In this document: piece by piece, positions 34,231-45,750 of the stretch
Layout of the letters: each line of letters starts with the position of its first letter
How positions within the stretch are numbered: position 1 is the stretch's first letter
Assembly (NCBI RefSeq): GCF_002288925.2
Contig: NW_022098076.1
Location: 89,884,182-89,948,181, forward strand
Source: Delphinapterus leucas
Taxonomy: Eukaryota > Chordata > Mammalia > Artiodactyla > Monodontidae
DNA: 64,000 bases
Direction of reading: 5' to 3'
The notes under the pieces: generated by a model
What the model saw: the letters and a program-made list of their open reading frames with translations, nothing else
Databases searched by the model: none
Told to the model about the DNA's origin: nothing
Program-made: the position numbers and the translations under genes

Positions 34231-34969
34231 CAGTGAGGAAAATACATGAATGTTAGTGTAGAAATCCATGCATCATCTTCCTCCTTCATTGGTTTCCACA
34301 CAACTCCCTTCATCTCCCGTGAACCCAAACAGCTCAGGAAGTCTTCCCAGAGTGTCACTGATTGTGGATCTCCAATAAGCTGGGTCTGCCCCAGAAAAAG
34401 CAATCATAGCTTTAACACTCTCCATGTAAAATGATTATAGCCATTCCAAGGCTATGCCTAGGCAGGGACCAGCATGATCCAAGTTGGGGGACACGCTGCC
34501 CCTGACAACCTACATGCACACCTAGGAGCCCATCCAAGAGGAGCAGAGCCAGCAACTCAACGACCACCGGGAGCCAAGTCAGGGCAACAGGAGCCCAAGT
34601 CAGGAATCAGCGCGGCAGACGAGGAGGCAGGATGTGACCCAAGGCTGACTACAGGAGATGGGCTTGCCTGCAGGAAGCAGCAGGACATCTCTGGGGTGTG
34701 GATGCTTTTGAGAAGATGGATGTGTGTGCTCACTTCGGTGCTGCTGGGCATCTGGTGACATCCCACTCCATCCTGGCACCTATGGTCAAGGTACCTCTTC
34801 CCAGTAGGGACACAGGGGTTGGTCATACATTGTGCCCCTTTGAGAGGTTCCCAATACCTACGTTGAACTTTCACTGTTATACTTCCCTTTGAGTCTGTGC
34901 TATGAAGCTGTTTTGCAAAGTAAAAGTATCTGTGCTTTGCTCTGATTTGAGGATGTGTCTTAACCCCTT
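34231..34969. other. Unassigned sequence
   Basis: No repeat or gene recognised. A minus-strand open frame of 146 codons (34557-34997) overlaps plus-strand frames; none has recognisable content. Confidence 0.45.
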
Positions 34970-35085
34970 TATAAAGTAATAAAATCCTTGAAGGCAATAA
35001 TTTTTGTCTTATTTATCTTTTTATTAATCACCATCCCTACACAAACGATGTACTAAAAACTACTGGCTGACTAAATGTACACGAT
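34970..35085 (+). repeat. L2 3'-end fragment
   Basis: 'aaaatccttgaaggcaataa' near 34981 then 'ttgtcttatttatctttttatt' in part is the sense L2 3' end. Short and diverged. Confidence 0.6.
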
Positions 35086-35503
35086 TCCCTTGAGTAGAAT
35101 CCAAGGACTTGAACTCAGTTGCTAAGAGTGTCATTCCAGCTGACAGGAGAACTTTTAACTCAGATGCCGGCTGGTTATGATCTTGAAGAATTCCAGGTAA
35201 AATATTTCATTGCTCCTTAAATAGGGGTATATAGAGGTTCCAGCAGGTAGACAAAGTCACAAGGGAAGTGTGCTACGTCTTCCTGGAGTATAAGTGGGTT
35301 TTTTTTGCTGATGCCTTACATGAAAGCATTCTCTTTATTGTTGAACAGATAGGAATACAGTATAGAGAAGACAAAAATCCCACACATTGATTACATAAAA
35401 TACAAGTCCTCACCTGGGGTAGACTGTTTACCTCCTTGACCATTAAGACAATTTGTTGAAGTGTGCAATCCCTAAAACCTATATCCCTAAAACCTAAAAT
35501 ATT
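35086..35503. other. Unassigned sequence
   Basis: No feature recognised. A partial direct repeat, ATCCCTAAAACCTA, occurs twice near 35468-35496 just before the A run. Confidence 0.4.
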
Positions 35504-35524
35504 AAAAAAAAAAAAAAAAAAAAA
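35504..35524 (+). repeat. Run of 21 A
   Basis: A pure poly(A) tract. It could be the tail of a retrocopy, but the sequence before it is not a recognised element and no matching target-site duplication is clear. Confidence 0.9.
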
Positions 35525-35569
35525 GCAGAAACACAATCTTATCTTACACGATGGCCAGACCTGGGCCTC

Positions 35570-35815
35570 AGTGACTAAGCGCTCAGACTCCAGGGCAAAT
35601 GGATCTGGATTTGAATCCCCGCTCAGCCACTTTCTAGCTGTGTGACCTCATCAAGGTAAACAAGGTAAACCTCAGTTTCTTCCTCTATTTGGTGGGGATA
35701 AATGTTTTCTTGGAGGGACTAAATGAAGTCATTCATTTGCATGAATAATTCACACAGTGTGTTATGAGTGATAATCCTTCCATAAATGTTGGTTATTAGT
35801 CTGTTATTATTAGGA
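35570..35815 (+). repeat. Near-complete MIR SINE
   Basis: One of the better MIR copies: 'atctggatttgaatccccgc' B-box region near 35604, 'tctagctgtgtgacctcatc' near 35633, 'ctcagtttcttcctctattt' near 35672, then the 3' part to about 35815. Sense orientation. Confidence 0.88.
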
Positions 35816-36579
35816 GGTAAGATTAGTACTTAGAAAGTTGAAAATAAATCGATGTAAAGCAAATACCCTAAAGAAACATGCTGCTGTCACCAGAAGGCCT
35901 TGTGGGAGCTCTGCCGATTCTCAGAAGAGTCAGGCTACAGGGAAAGGGCAGAAGTCCGGGGGGCAGGCAGCCAAACAGTGGGAATATCACTGGTCTCCAG
36001 GCCCCCAAAAGACTGACCACCTGGACCCCAGTCCTAAGACTCTGTGTCCCCAAGTGGACATTACAGCAAGAGTTCAAACACCAAAGAGCAATACTGAGGC
36101 CCAGTGATGGTGGTGGAACAGAAGCGAAGTCTGATGCCACAGAAGGGGCTGCTTTATCAAAATGAGACCCACAACTCGTAGCCCACCAGAAGCCCAGCAG
36201 GAAATTTCTCAGAGAAAATTAAATACACAGATCATGTACAAGTCTTTCTCGTGCACAGTGACTACTCACAGGAGGTGTTTGATAAATGTCACTGTTGACG
36301 GTCACAGTCATACTCGTGGATGTATGGGAGTGGGCCGTTGCCCAGCTGGGCCCACCTCTATCCCGCGAGTCTTGGGTTTTCAAATCAAAGGGAGTCTATC
36401 TCCTTGATATCTTTCGTTTCGTTTTTGCAGAAACCGATTCTCTTCCACTTTATCACAAGCTGACAGGCAAGTGTGTTCTAAGAAGGCAGGATAAGCAAGA
36501 AGTCTGCCTGGATAATGAGCTCATCCCTATGCCCCCTAAACAGCATCCCTGTTAAGTTTTATATGATAGCAAATCTGTA
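35816..36579. other. Unassigned sequence
   Basis: No repeat or gene recognised; open frames are all under 100 codons. Confidence 0.45.
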
Positions 36580-37690
36580 TCACTTTTTAAGACTTTATAT
36601 TTTTAGGGAAGTTTTAGGTTCACAGCAAAATTGAGGAAGAGGTACAGAGATTTCCCACATTCCTCTGGCCCCACGCAGGCAAGTCCTCTCCAGTTATGAA
36701 CATCACTCACTGGAAAGATACTTTTTTTTTTTTTAACCAAAGATGAACCTACACTGACACCTCATAACACCCGAAGTCCATAGTTCATTCTCGGTGTTGT
36801 ACATTTTATAGGTTTGGATAAATGTATAATGATATATATCCATCATTATAATATACAGAGTCTTTTCACTGCCCTAAGGATCCTGTGTTTCACCTATTCA
36901 TCTCTCCCCTGACAACCACTGATCCTTTTACTGTCTCCATAGCTTTGCCTTTTCCAGGATGTCACATAGTTGGATTCATACAGTATGGAAAATTTTCACA
37001 CTTGATTTATTTTGCTTAGTCAGATGCATTTAAGATTCCTCCATGTCTTTTCATGGCTTGATAGCTCATTTCTTTTTTTTTTTTTTTGTGGTACGCGGGC
37101 CTCTCACTGTTGTGGCCTCTCCCATTGAGGAGCACAGGCTCCGGACGCGCAGGCTCAGTGGCCATGGCTCACGGGCCCAGCTGCTCTGCGGCATGTGGGA
37201 TCTTCCCAGACTGGGGCACGAACCTGTGTCCCCTGCATCGGCAGGTGGACTCTCAACCACTGCACCACCAGGGAAGCCCTCATTTCTTTTTAGTGCTGAG
37301 TAATATTTCATTGTATGGATGGACCACGGTTTATTTATCTATTTGTCTAATAAAGGACATCTTGGTTGCTTCTGAGTTTTGGCAACTATGAATAAAGCTG
37401 CTATGAACACCCATGTGCAGGTTTTTTTGGACACAAGTTTTCAACTCTTTTAGGTAAATAGCCAGGAGTATACCTGCTGGATCATATGATAAGAATATGT
37501 TTAGTTTTGCAAGAAACCCTTAAACTGTCTTCTAAAGTGGCCGTACCGTTTTGCATTTCCACCAGCAATGCATGAGAGTTCCTGTTGCTCCACAGTCTTG
37601 CCAACATTTGGTGTTGTCAGTGTTCCAAATTTTGGCCATTCTAATAGGTGTATAGTGTTTCCGTGTCATTTTTCCTTTGCAGAATTGTGC
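36580..37690 (-). mobile_element. L1M 3' end and ORF2 C-terminus, reverse, split by a SINE
   Basis: Clear antisense L1 order: 'taggttcacagcaaaattga' near 36616, 'tgttgtacattttataggtt' near 36796, 'atgtcttttcatggcttgat' near 37043, then after the SINE 'tgagtaatatttcattgtat' near 37297, 'gaataaagctgctatgaaca' near 37390 and 'tttccaccagcaatgcatga' near 37556. A CHR-2 SINE occupies 37078-37278. The right part encodes the degraded C-terminal end of ORF2. No intact frame. Confidence 0.92.
37078..37278 (-). mobile_element. CHR-2-type SINE inside an L1, with TSD
   Basis: Reverse-oriented CHR-2 body, poly(T) at the left and 'ccactgcaccaccagggaag' head at the right. The L1 word CTCATTTCTTTTT is duplicated at 37065-37077 and 37279-37291, so the SINE inserted into the L1 after the L1 was in place. 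Confidence 0.95.
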
Positions 37691-40104
37691 TATCTAACTT
37701 GTGCTGTCATGTGCTGGGGGTCTAACTCTGGAGCTCATCCTGGAGGATCTCTGTGGAGCTGGGGCTAAGTGCAACGAGCAGAGAGGGCTCGTCTTCACTT
37801 CATGCATAGATGTCCATCAGGCAGCCCTATCTGAAAGTGTATCCTGGCCGACATGAAAGCTTTTGGTGAAACTATCAAAAGGCATTCACCGATCCTTTAT
37901 GGATATGAGGTATGTCGGTAAGGACTGGGGAGGCCATCCCATGAACGTGTGGGCAGGTCTCCCCTGAAACGTTGCTATGTCCACATCCCAGAGTACAGGA
38001 AAAGCAACATTCCTGCTGAGCCCAAGCCCGGTATTAAGTCCCTTGACTTCTCAGAGAGAAAACAAGGATGGAGAGACTGTTGGCTCAAGCCTTTCTTCCT
38101 CCCCATCTCCCTCCCCATCCCCCCTTTTCAAGTTTATATAGGGAGAGGTGGGTAAAGTGAATGAAATCATCCCCCAGACCTTAGCAAGAAGTTAAAGGTC
38201 AAGCAAAAGGTATGGATTTTCTCTTTGGGAGTTTTCCTTTTACTAGCTTGGCTGAATTCCCAGACCACCTCTCCTTGGCTTTTCTAAGCTCCCTTTGTCT
38301 TCTCCCCAGGTGGTTGAGGTTAGAAGTTCACATGTGAGCATCCCTGACATTTGGGTGGCCTGAGATGGACACCCAGGGCCAACAACGTCTCAGCCTCAGA
38401 ATGAAATGGTTTCTCTGGCCTAATCTTTCAGGTCAAGGTTGGTTCACCATCTGCTTCACATTTTCTCAGCCCAAAGACTCTGTTGGAGCTTAGCATGTGG
38501 GATCAGAGCTACAGCTAATGATACATTGATCCCCTGAGATTGACCTCTGAGTATATGCCCCCCTCAGAGACCTCTTGGGAAGGGGAGAGGTGGAATGAGG
38601 GTGCTTCTGGGCCCACTGGCCCATAATCTTATAATCTCACCTCCAACCCCACAAATACCAGCCCTGATCCCCTACCTCAGATAAGAATGCTCCATCCACA
38701 GCCCAGAGTAGAGGCGGGCGACAGTCGGACACCAACTCACTGTCCACTTCTTTCTAAGAACAGAATGAGGGAGGCGTCCTGGGAAGGTCCTGTTCTAAAG
38801 CTGTGAGGGTGCTTTCTTCTGAAAGCCCAAAGATTTTGTCATACAGAAGAGATATAGAATTGAGGATTGCATTTGAGTGAGGCCAAAATACACTTCAAAC
38901 TCATTTTCTGAGACTGTAAAACCCTTTTTGAGAAGCTTTGTAGGAGCCCTCCATGTGATCGAGCTTATCTAATCCGAATTACTAGATTGTTTTCTGTTCA
39001 CTTATCACCATTCTTAGCAGTTCTCAGGAGGACAAAACAAAGCAGACACCCCTGGGAAGCAAATCAAACATGCTGTACTGCGCAAGGCAGCATCCATCCC
39101 CACCTCACGTCAGGGGTGATGCGCAGAGCCTGCCCTCAAGTGGCTCCCTGGGAAAGCTAACAACCTCAGAAGACCCCTCACCCCAGTTGTTAGAATACAG
39201 TATGGCCCACGCTGAGGTCTCAACATGATCCCACTGGGAGAGCTGGATGTGCTTGTGAACACCTGACACCTCCTAGGGGTGAGGTACCCCACATCTGAAC
39301 AACCCAAGAGAAGGGAGCAGCCCCATCACCTCCCAGCACTGACCCTTCATGATGTCATCATCAGGCCGGGTTGCAGATGAGTCCTTTCTTTATTTATCTT
39401 TCCTCCAAAATAAAGTGTGCCAGAACTTCAAGTGTCTTTCATTAATCCGAGTAGGTACAAAACCAGCGAGTTCTGTGAGAAATAGCTTCAGGACAATGCA
39501 ACAAAGATTGACTTCCTTCGATTCCCCATGGCAGGATGGTCACCGAGCCTCCATCAGTCCTCAACACAGTGATAAGTGATGCCTATTACTTTCCTGATAG
39601 AGTTTTGATTTGTGTCCTCATTGGTGAAAACTGGGTAAATGAATAGGAAGGCTGACTTCCAATCCCTCAGTAGGACAAGGCTAAATAATAGGATGGTTCA
39701 ATCACCTTCACATAGACTGGCAGGAAGGATGGAGTTGTCAAAATGAAGAAGGGCAGCATGCATTGATAAGTTATTCTACTTTTTTGCAGTTGTCCTACTT
39801 TTAGTGGTCAGCACCTCCTGAACTTGTATTTGCTCATCACCGGGGCTGAAGCCTGGAGAAAAAGGGGCGGGGGGTGGTGGTGTAGGGAAGGCCAGTAAGA
39901 GCTCACCGTTGTCCATAGCTATTTGCTGTGTTTTCTTCCTGGGCCAAATACCAACACACTTGTGTCCCGAAGAAAAGGCAGAGACTGTTTAACCAGCAGA
40001 ATTAGCAGGTTTTCCTCCTGCTGTTCTCAATGGATTGCTTATTCTTGCAAGCCGAAACATGCTGCTCCAGCGTGCTTTCTAAACAAATGCCATACAGTCG
40101 ATCC
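37691..40104. other. Unassigned sequence
   Basis: About 2.4 kb with no recognised repeat or gene. Composition is ordinary and open frames are short. Confidence 0.45.
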
Positions 40105-40250
40105 TGAATGTGACTGCACGTGGAAACACCCGGGGGGCTTGCTATAAATACAAATTCCCAGTGCTGAGATTCTGATCCAGCTGGTCTCCCTGGGGCCCAG
40201 GAATCTGAATGCTGAGTAAGCACATCCGGTGACTTGAAGTGCTGGAGTCC
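40105..40250 (+). mobile_element. MER5-type hAT-Charlie element
   Basis: 'tgactgcacgtggaaacacc' near 40111, 'gctgagattctgatccagct' near 40162, 'ctggggcccaggaatctgaa' near 40190 and 'acatccggtgacttgaagtg' near 40222 follow the MER5 consensus order. Non-autonomous, with no transposase. Confidence 0.78.
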
Positions 40251-41074
40251 AGGTACAGCAAGTTTACTTCCCTACATTAGCATTTTAGACTAGAAAAAAA
40301 GAAGCCAGTGATCATCTAACTCAGCCTCTTTGTTTTGCAGAGAAATAACATTGAATCTGAGAGATCAAACCTGGTTTGATCAGGCAAGGCTGTGACGCTG
40401 TTAATGCTCAGTGTCTCTGCAGAGAATCTCTTGCCTCTGGACTGAATTTAGAATTAGGACTGTTTCTGTAAAGGCTTAGAAACAAATATACTTGCAGAAA
40501 AAAAAAAAAAAAAAGGTTACTAGGAGTCATCTATATAGAAAGAAGCCTTTGTTTAGGAAAGATGGCTTTGAAAAAGCAAATGTTAGTGAAAGAGGCTCTA
40601 TCAGAGGAAGACCAGGGGCAAATCCGGCCCAGAGCACAAGGACCATGCTTTGTCCAGCCATCTGCAGTCTGTGTCTGAAGGCCCCTTGAAGAAGCAGGAG
40701 CTCCAATGGCTAATGGATTTTGGACTCCAAAAGAGAGACAAAACAAAAGGACTGCAGTCTGAAAGCAATTCTTGAAGAGAAAGAGACCTATTGATGTGTA
40801 TGCCTGCCAAATGGAGCTTAATTAGGCCACACACACAAATGCACTGGGGGTGGGGGGACACCCCAAAATCCAATTCCTGTCTTTATTTCTAGATCCAGGA
40901 GGAAGCCTGAGTAACTTAAGGCTGCCTCATTGGCACTACAAGGACACACAGATATTAGGACAACAATGATGGTGCCCTTGGATTACCCGTAATGACATGT
41001 AAACACATAACTGAACAACTCTGGTCCCTGTGCCCACCCTTCACCCCAATTGTTATTGAACCACAGTTTCCAGA
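40251..41074. other. Unassigned sequence with a 17-A run
   Basis: No gene recognised. A pure A run is at 40498-40514. A weak MIR-like phrase near 40310-40370 is too diverged to call. Confidence 0.45.
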
Positions 41075-41092
41075 CCTGGAACAGACCTTTCT

Positions 41093-41217
41093 GGTTTTTT
41101 TTTTTTTTTTTGGCTTCACTGTGTGGCTTATGGGATCTTAGTTTCCCCACCAGGGATTGAACCCGGGCCCTCGGCACTGAAAGCACGGAGTCCTAACCAC
41201 TGGAGCTCCAGACAATT
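41093..41217 (-). mobile_element. Short tRNA-derived SINE, reverse, with 18-bp TSD
   Basis: Poly(T) at the left, 'agggattgaacccgggccct' complement of the B box near 41152, head at the right. The duplication CCTGGAACAGACCTTTCT is perfect at 41075-41092 and 41218-41235. The long perfect duplication marks a well-preserved insertion of the short SINE form. Confidence 0.95.
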
Positions 41218-41235
41218 CCTGGAACAGACCTTTCT

Positions 41236-41544
41236 AAGCTCCTCATCCGTGGGCCTGTCAGGTAGCGATATACAGGTTGTGGGCTCAGTGTGGACCGATG
41301 GAGACCTAGCTGAAGGGGAATATAATTATTTCCATAATTTGGGGCCTTTACACTTCCATTCCACTGAAACTGTACCTTGAACCAGGGGCCCTTGAGGAAT
41401 CCTTAGCAAAGTGAAATAGGACAGAGTAGGGCTTCCCACAGTTTGAATGGTTTGTGGACCGACTGAAATCTTTGAGTTCACCGCTTTAATCATTTAAAAA
41501 TATCTGAAGTCCACTCATCCATGGATTTCTAACCCCAGGTCCCA
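41236..41544. other. Unassigned sequence
   Basis: About 300 bp; nothing recognised. Confidence 0.4.
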
Positions 41545-41645
41545 CTATCCAGAGTTGACAAAGTTGAGGTCCAGTGATTTGACTGCAGGAAGTTAGTGGC
41601 AGAGCTGGACAGGACCCAGGTGTCCAACCTGCATCTTTCCCCATC
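41545..41645 (-). repeat. MIR fragment, reverse orientation
   Basis: 'gaagttagtggcagagctgg' at 41590 and the following 'acccaggtgtccaacctgca' correspond to the reversed MIR core and tRNA-derived part. Confidence 0.7.
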
Positions 41646-41776
41646 AGCGTGCACTCTTGATGATGCATCTTCTATCAATGTTAATTTCAGAATTGTTAGA
41701 TCTTTCCTGAGTAAACCATGGCACCTCATCTTCCCCATGTTTGTATGGAATCTTCTGGAAGATTTTGATATACCTC

Positions 41777-42931
41777 TGTAGCAAACACACCTCCGTGTGA
41801 CCCCCCAATGTGTCACGACCTATGTAATCCCCTCCTGATTGTGGATGCAACCTGTGACTTGCTTCTGGAATAGGTTATGTTGTATGAAATAATCACTCCC
41901 ATGGTTATGTTATGATATATGAGACCTCTTCACAGGCAACTAGAGTAAAAGGTTCTCCTGTTGGTCTAAAGAAGTGAGCTGCCAGGCTGTGAGAGGGCCA
42001 AGTGGCAAGGAACTGCTGCAGCCTCTTGGTGCTTGTGCTGAGAGCAGCCCAGTCAATGGCCAGATAGAAAACAGGACATCAGTCCTGCATCCACAAGGAC
42101 TGCATTCTGCCCACAACCACGTGAGCTTGGAGAGCACCCCCAGCTCCTAAGAGGGGTGCAGCCTTTGAGACCCTGAATAGAGGACCCAGTTATGCCCTGC
42201 CCAGTTGCCTGACCTACAGGAACTGGGAGAGAATAAAGGTACAGTTGACTCTCATTATTCACGATGGTTGTTTCTATGACGTCACCATGAGAAATGAACT
42301 CGTGCTGTTGCTCCGGAGAAACACAGGTGTAGGTTCTTGACAGACTCTGATCACACCATTTTCATCGGCTGATCAACAGCATAGCCTTGTTTTATGTGTG
42401 TTTCTGTTTAATATACATGTTGACTCATTAACATTGAATCCACAGCCAACAGCACAATAACTCAGGCCTGAGCAAAACTTGTCTAACACATATATTTTCT
42501 CCACAAGGCACATCGCAGCCTTCTTGTGCTCAGGACACTAGACAGCACTCCCGCACTCTGCTTGGGACCATTTTAAACAGCGAAATTACCAACAAAAAGC
42601 ACAAAAAATGCGAAAACCATGACATTAAACAGACCACAGAAAGGACTCTTGTTTGCAGTGTGAGAGCTGAAAAAGAAAGCAAGGCATAGCCCCCTTTCAC
42701 CTCCGCTGGGAACGTGTGCATCCAGCGACTCAAATTTTTCCCACTCTGCAAATGTTTGCAAATGACTGTAAAAGCACAGTGATGATTGATTTTTCGAGGT
42801 TCCAAATAAATTTCATTTGATCTGTGTCAAAATTTTAGCAGATAATGAATCCGCAAATAATGAGGATAGACTGTAGGTTTAAGGTGCTAAGTTCATGGTA
42901 ATTTGTTATGTGGTAACAGCTAGCTAATTCA
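41777..42931 (+). mobile_element. MaLR-type LTR, interrupted by Tigger
   Basis: Left part 41777-42241 and right part 42874-42931 together read as one LTR: 'ctgtgacttgcttctggaat' near 41851, 'caagtggcaaggaactgctg' near 41999, 'acaaccacgtgagcttggag' near 42113, 'agaggacccagttatgccct' near 42179, 'gagagaataaaggt' next to the insertion, then 'aaggtgctaagttcatggta' and 'tggtaacagctagctaattca' in part after it. It starts with TG and ends with CA. The expected short duplication (acctc, gtctc) is imperfect. Without the Tigger it would be about 520 bp. Confidence 0.82.
42242..42873 (-). mobile_element. Tigger-family DNA transposon, non-autonomous
   Basis: Has Tigger-type terminal inverted repeats: CAGTTGACTCTCATTATTCA at the left and its near complement (…ATAATGAGGATAGACTG) at the right, with the expected TA duplications at 42240-42241 and 42874-42875. 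Inner phrases such as 'ccattttaaacagcgaaatt' near 42569 belong to the region around the Tigger transposase start. At about 632 bp it lacks nearly all of the transposase, so it was mobilised by a full-length relative. The minus-strand open frame at 42530-42805 is a remnant of this element. Confidence 0.92.
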
Positions 42932-45134
42932 GTCTCTAACTTCAGTTAAGCACATCCCCAACTTCCTTTACCATTCACCGTACTCTGAATGTGACTCTTG
43001 TTCTACCTATATGAGGATATTACATAAATCTTCTTCTTCTGACATAACCTTTCAGTGGTGTGTTTTATTAACCATTCCCAGAACCTCTCAGCATTAGAAA
43101 AGTACCAGGTGTTGGAAGGCTTTGCTGTACTTCATTAATATATAGTCTCCGTAACAGACACATCTCATTGCCTCAGCCTGGCTTACATATTAGGCCAAAC
43201 CTTTATTCTTAAAATTAAATGGTTCTAACCTTCTTCTTATTCTGTAAGAACACTGTTTTTTTCCTTTTCCAGGAATCCCACCCCCTCCCTCAGGGATCAA
43301 AGAATTCAAGAGCTCACTCACCATCCATGGACCGGTCATGCACCGGTCAAGTTCACTAGGGTGGAGAGAAAATCAGGAAAGCTGTCCTGTTATCTGGCCA
43401 CCCCAGCCCTCGGCTGTTGCTGTGTGGCCTGCTGTGTGGTTCCTAAAGCCCCAGCTCCCTGGCCACCGGCCTCTTCCCCTTTGTTCCTTACCATGTTTTT
43501 GCAGCAAGCTGGATTGACACCTCCATAAGACTGAAGCAGGGCCTCCCCTCTCCCACAACTGGCCCCTCAGTGCAGACACACCTGCCACTGGACGGGACCT
43601 GCAATACCCGGCAGGCCACATGTCCTGACTTGTTATGCAGAACCGCAGCTCAGGGATCCCCGATGCCATACCTATAGCCCAGCCTCTGCTCCCTCGCCAG
43701 TAACTCAGCTGGTTGGGTTGACTCACGTGCGTAGAGCCGTTGCTTTAGCCCAGGCTCGTAGGGAGGAACAGGGAGGCTGCTCCAAATTGCTTTCTAATCT
43801 CAGTTCAGCTTTGTCTCTGAGACCCCCATCTAACTCTCTTAATACATACCACCCCCTCCTCACCTGCCCCTTCTCAATCAATCCTCCAACCCAGTTGCGC
43901 AAATCCCAATTAAGAAAAAGGTTCTTGGAGCAGGACAAACATTTCTACGATGGACGGCACCGCAGCAGCAGAAAGGTAAAAAGGTTACCTTTATCAAAGA
44001 GGAAGAACCGTCAGATTGTCCACACAATTATTGTAGCTGTGTCTCCCCATCCCAAGGGCTAAGATTGCTTTCGTTGTTTCCCCCTATTGCTACGTTAAGA
44101 ATTACCATCTGCTTCAATACAGCAAAACAGAAGGAGAATTAATGATCCATTTCATGGTAAACACTCACTGCATCTCAGCACAAGCTTACAGAGTAGCCTC
44201 AAAAAATAGATTACACAGGCCTGCAATATGCTTGCAGAATGTAGGGAAGATCCAATAAAGCCATAATTTTCCCTTTTTTTAAGCCGCTGCACAAAATATG
44301 TAGTTTTCCACTTCAGTTGATTTCCCCGGGGTTTCATACTGGTGGTGACTGATTTTTTTCTTCCATCATTATCCATCAATGCTATGTTCTCAGATCATTG
44401 AACGTTAATGATGTTCCAATTCCATTTACAGAAAGCCGTAAAAAGTTAAATTTGGAGAATGAGAGACAATACATAAAAAGCATTCTGAAGCATGTTAGCA
44501 CTTTTGCCTAAAAAAATGAAGATAATTGTAATAAATTATAATGATTCTGCTTAAGATTTCATTATGATATGACTTTGAGATTCCTTCTTTCAGAATTTGA
44601 TAACTGAAATGAATCTTAAAGCAATAAAAGGAATCAGAGAATAAAAACAGAAGAAAATCATTGACATAAAAAATATATAACCATGGGATCCTTCAGGGAA
44701 AAAAGAAGAATAGCGCAAATCCATGTACCAGTGATAATTGTCAACCCAATCATTAACTCATTTGCATGACTTTAAGATACATCACCTGCTTGTAATATTC
44801 CACCTGGCTTCCTGCTCCAGAATTCTTCCTCTCTCCATGGACGAAGTAATTTGACATTATTCTCATTTGACTCTTTACCCTAGACTTCTCCTTAATGGCT
44901 ATCTTCCAAACTGTATTAAGAACTGTCACACAATGGCATTCTAAAAATTATCTGAGCCACTCATGAAAATCAAAAGATAAAGTAGTACTCTCCAAAATAT
45001 TTCCTTAGTATTTTATTTATACTTCACCTTTTCCCAAAAAGTGTTTGGGACATCTCACTATTATACATATAATGAAAGACACTTTTTTAAGTAAGGGAAG
45101 TAAACAGTGCGAATAATGGGAAAAAGGATAAAAA
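42932..45134. other. Unassigned sequence
   Basis: About 2.2 kb. No repeat family recognised. Open frames at 43373-43726 (minus) and 43718-44062 (plus) have no known motif. From 44080 the DNA is A/T rich. Confidence 0.45.
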
Positions 45135-45545
45135 AGTAAGACAAAGTCTGTGTACCTGTATTGGTCAGCAAGTGCTGCAAAACTGCTGTGTAGTGAGCAA
45201 TGACAGAATCTCAGTGGCATGCACGTAAAAACATCTTTCTCACTCAGTTTATGAGTCAGCTAGGGGCTGCTCTTACTTCAGGCTCTCGTGGCTCTGCTCC
45301 AGGAGGCTCCCATCCTCCTTCTGGGACCCAGGGCCATTTGGGGCACATTCTTCTCTTTGCTATGACTAAAGCACAGGAAGGCAAATGGAAATGTGCGATG
45401 CCTCTTAAGGCCTAGGCTCAGAACTGGCAATTATCACTTTCAGTTTCCAAATCTTACAGTCTTGCATGAGTTCTTCTCATGGGTAAACTCTGAACCAAAA
45501 CTGCACAAGGAAAGGGATTCTGGGAAATGTAGTTTCCAGACTTAG
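45135..45545. repeat. Probable ancient LTR-like repeat, family unsure
   Basis: 'tattggtcagcaagtgctgc' near 45159, 'tttatgagtcagctaggggc' near 45248 and 'gggattctgggaaatgtagt' near 45515 resemble an old mammalian repeat that I cannot name with certainty. No coding content. Confidence 0.4.
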
Positions 45546-45570
45546 ACACATATGGCAGTGGTAGGGATGT

Positions 45571-45750
45571 AGTGGTGGTGATGGTGACAATGTGGATGTG
45601 GTGGTGGTGATGGGGCTAGTGGTGGTGGTGATGCTGCTGCTGGTGATGATGGTGGTGGTGCTGGTGGTGATAATGACGGTGGTGGTGATGGGGGTAGTGG
45701 TGGTGGTCTTGCTGCTGGTGGTGTTGCTGGTGGTGGTGGTGGTGGTGATA
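45571..45750 (+). repeat. Imperfect GGT/GAT trinucleotide tract
   Basis: About 180 bp built from GGT units with GAT, GCT and GTT interruptions; the longest clean part is near 45728-45747. It keeps a three-base rhythm for most of its length and contains few stops, but there is no surrounding gene. Such tracts vary in length between individuals and could be a polymorphic marker. Confidence 0.93.

Noticed and set aside
34728..34752. U6 snRNA-like start (gctcacttcggtgctgct)
   Set aside because: The likeness ends after about 20 bases and no U6 body or T run follows.
42530..42805. 91-codon minus-strand frame
   Set aside because: It is a remnant of the region around the Tigger transposase start.
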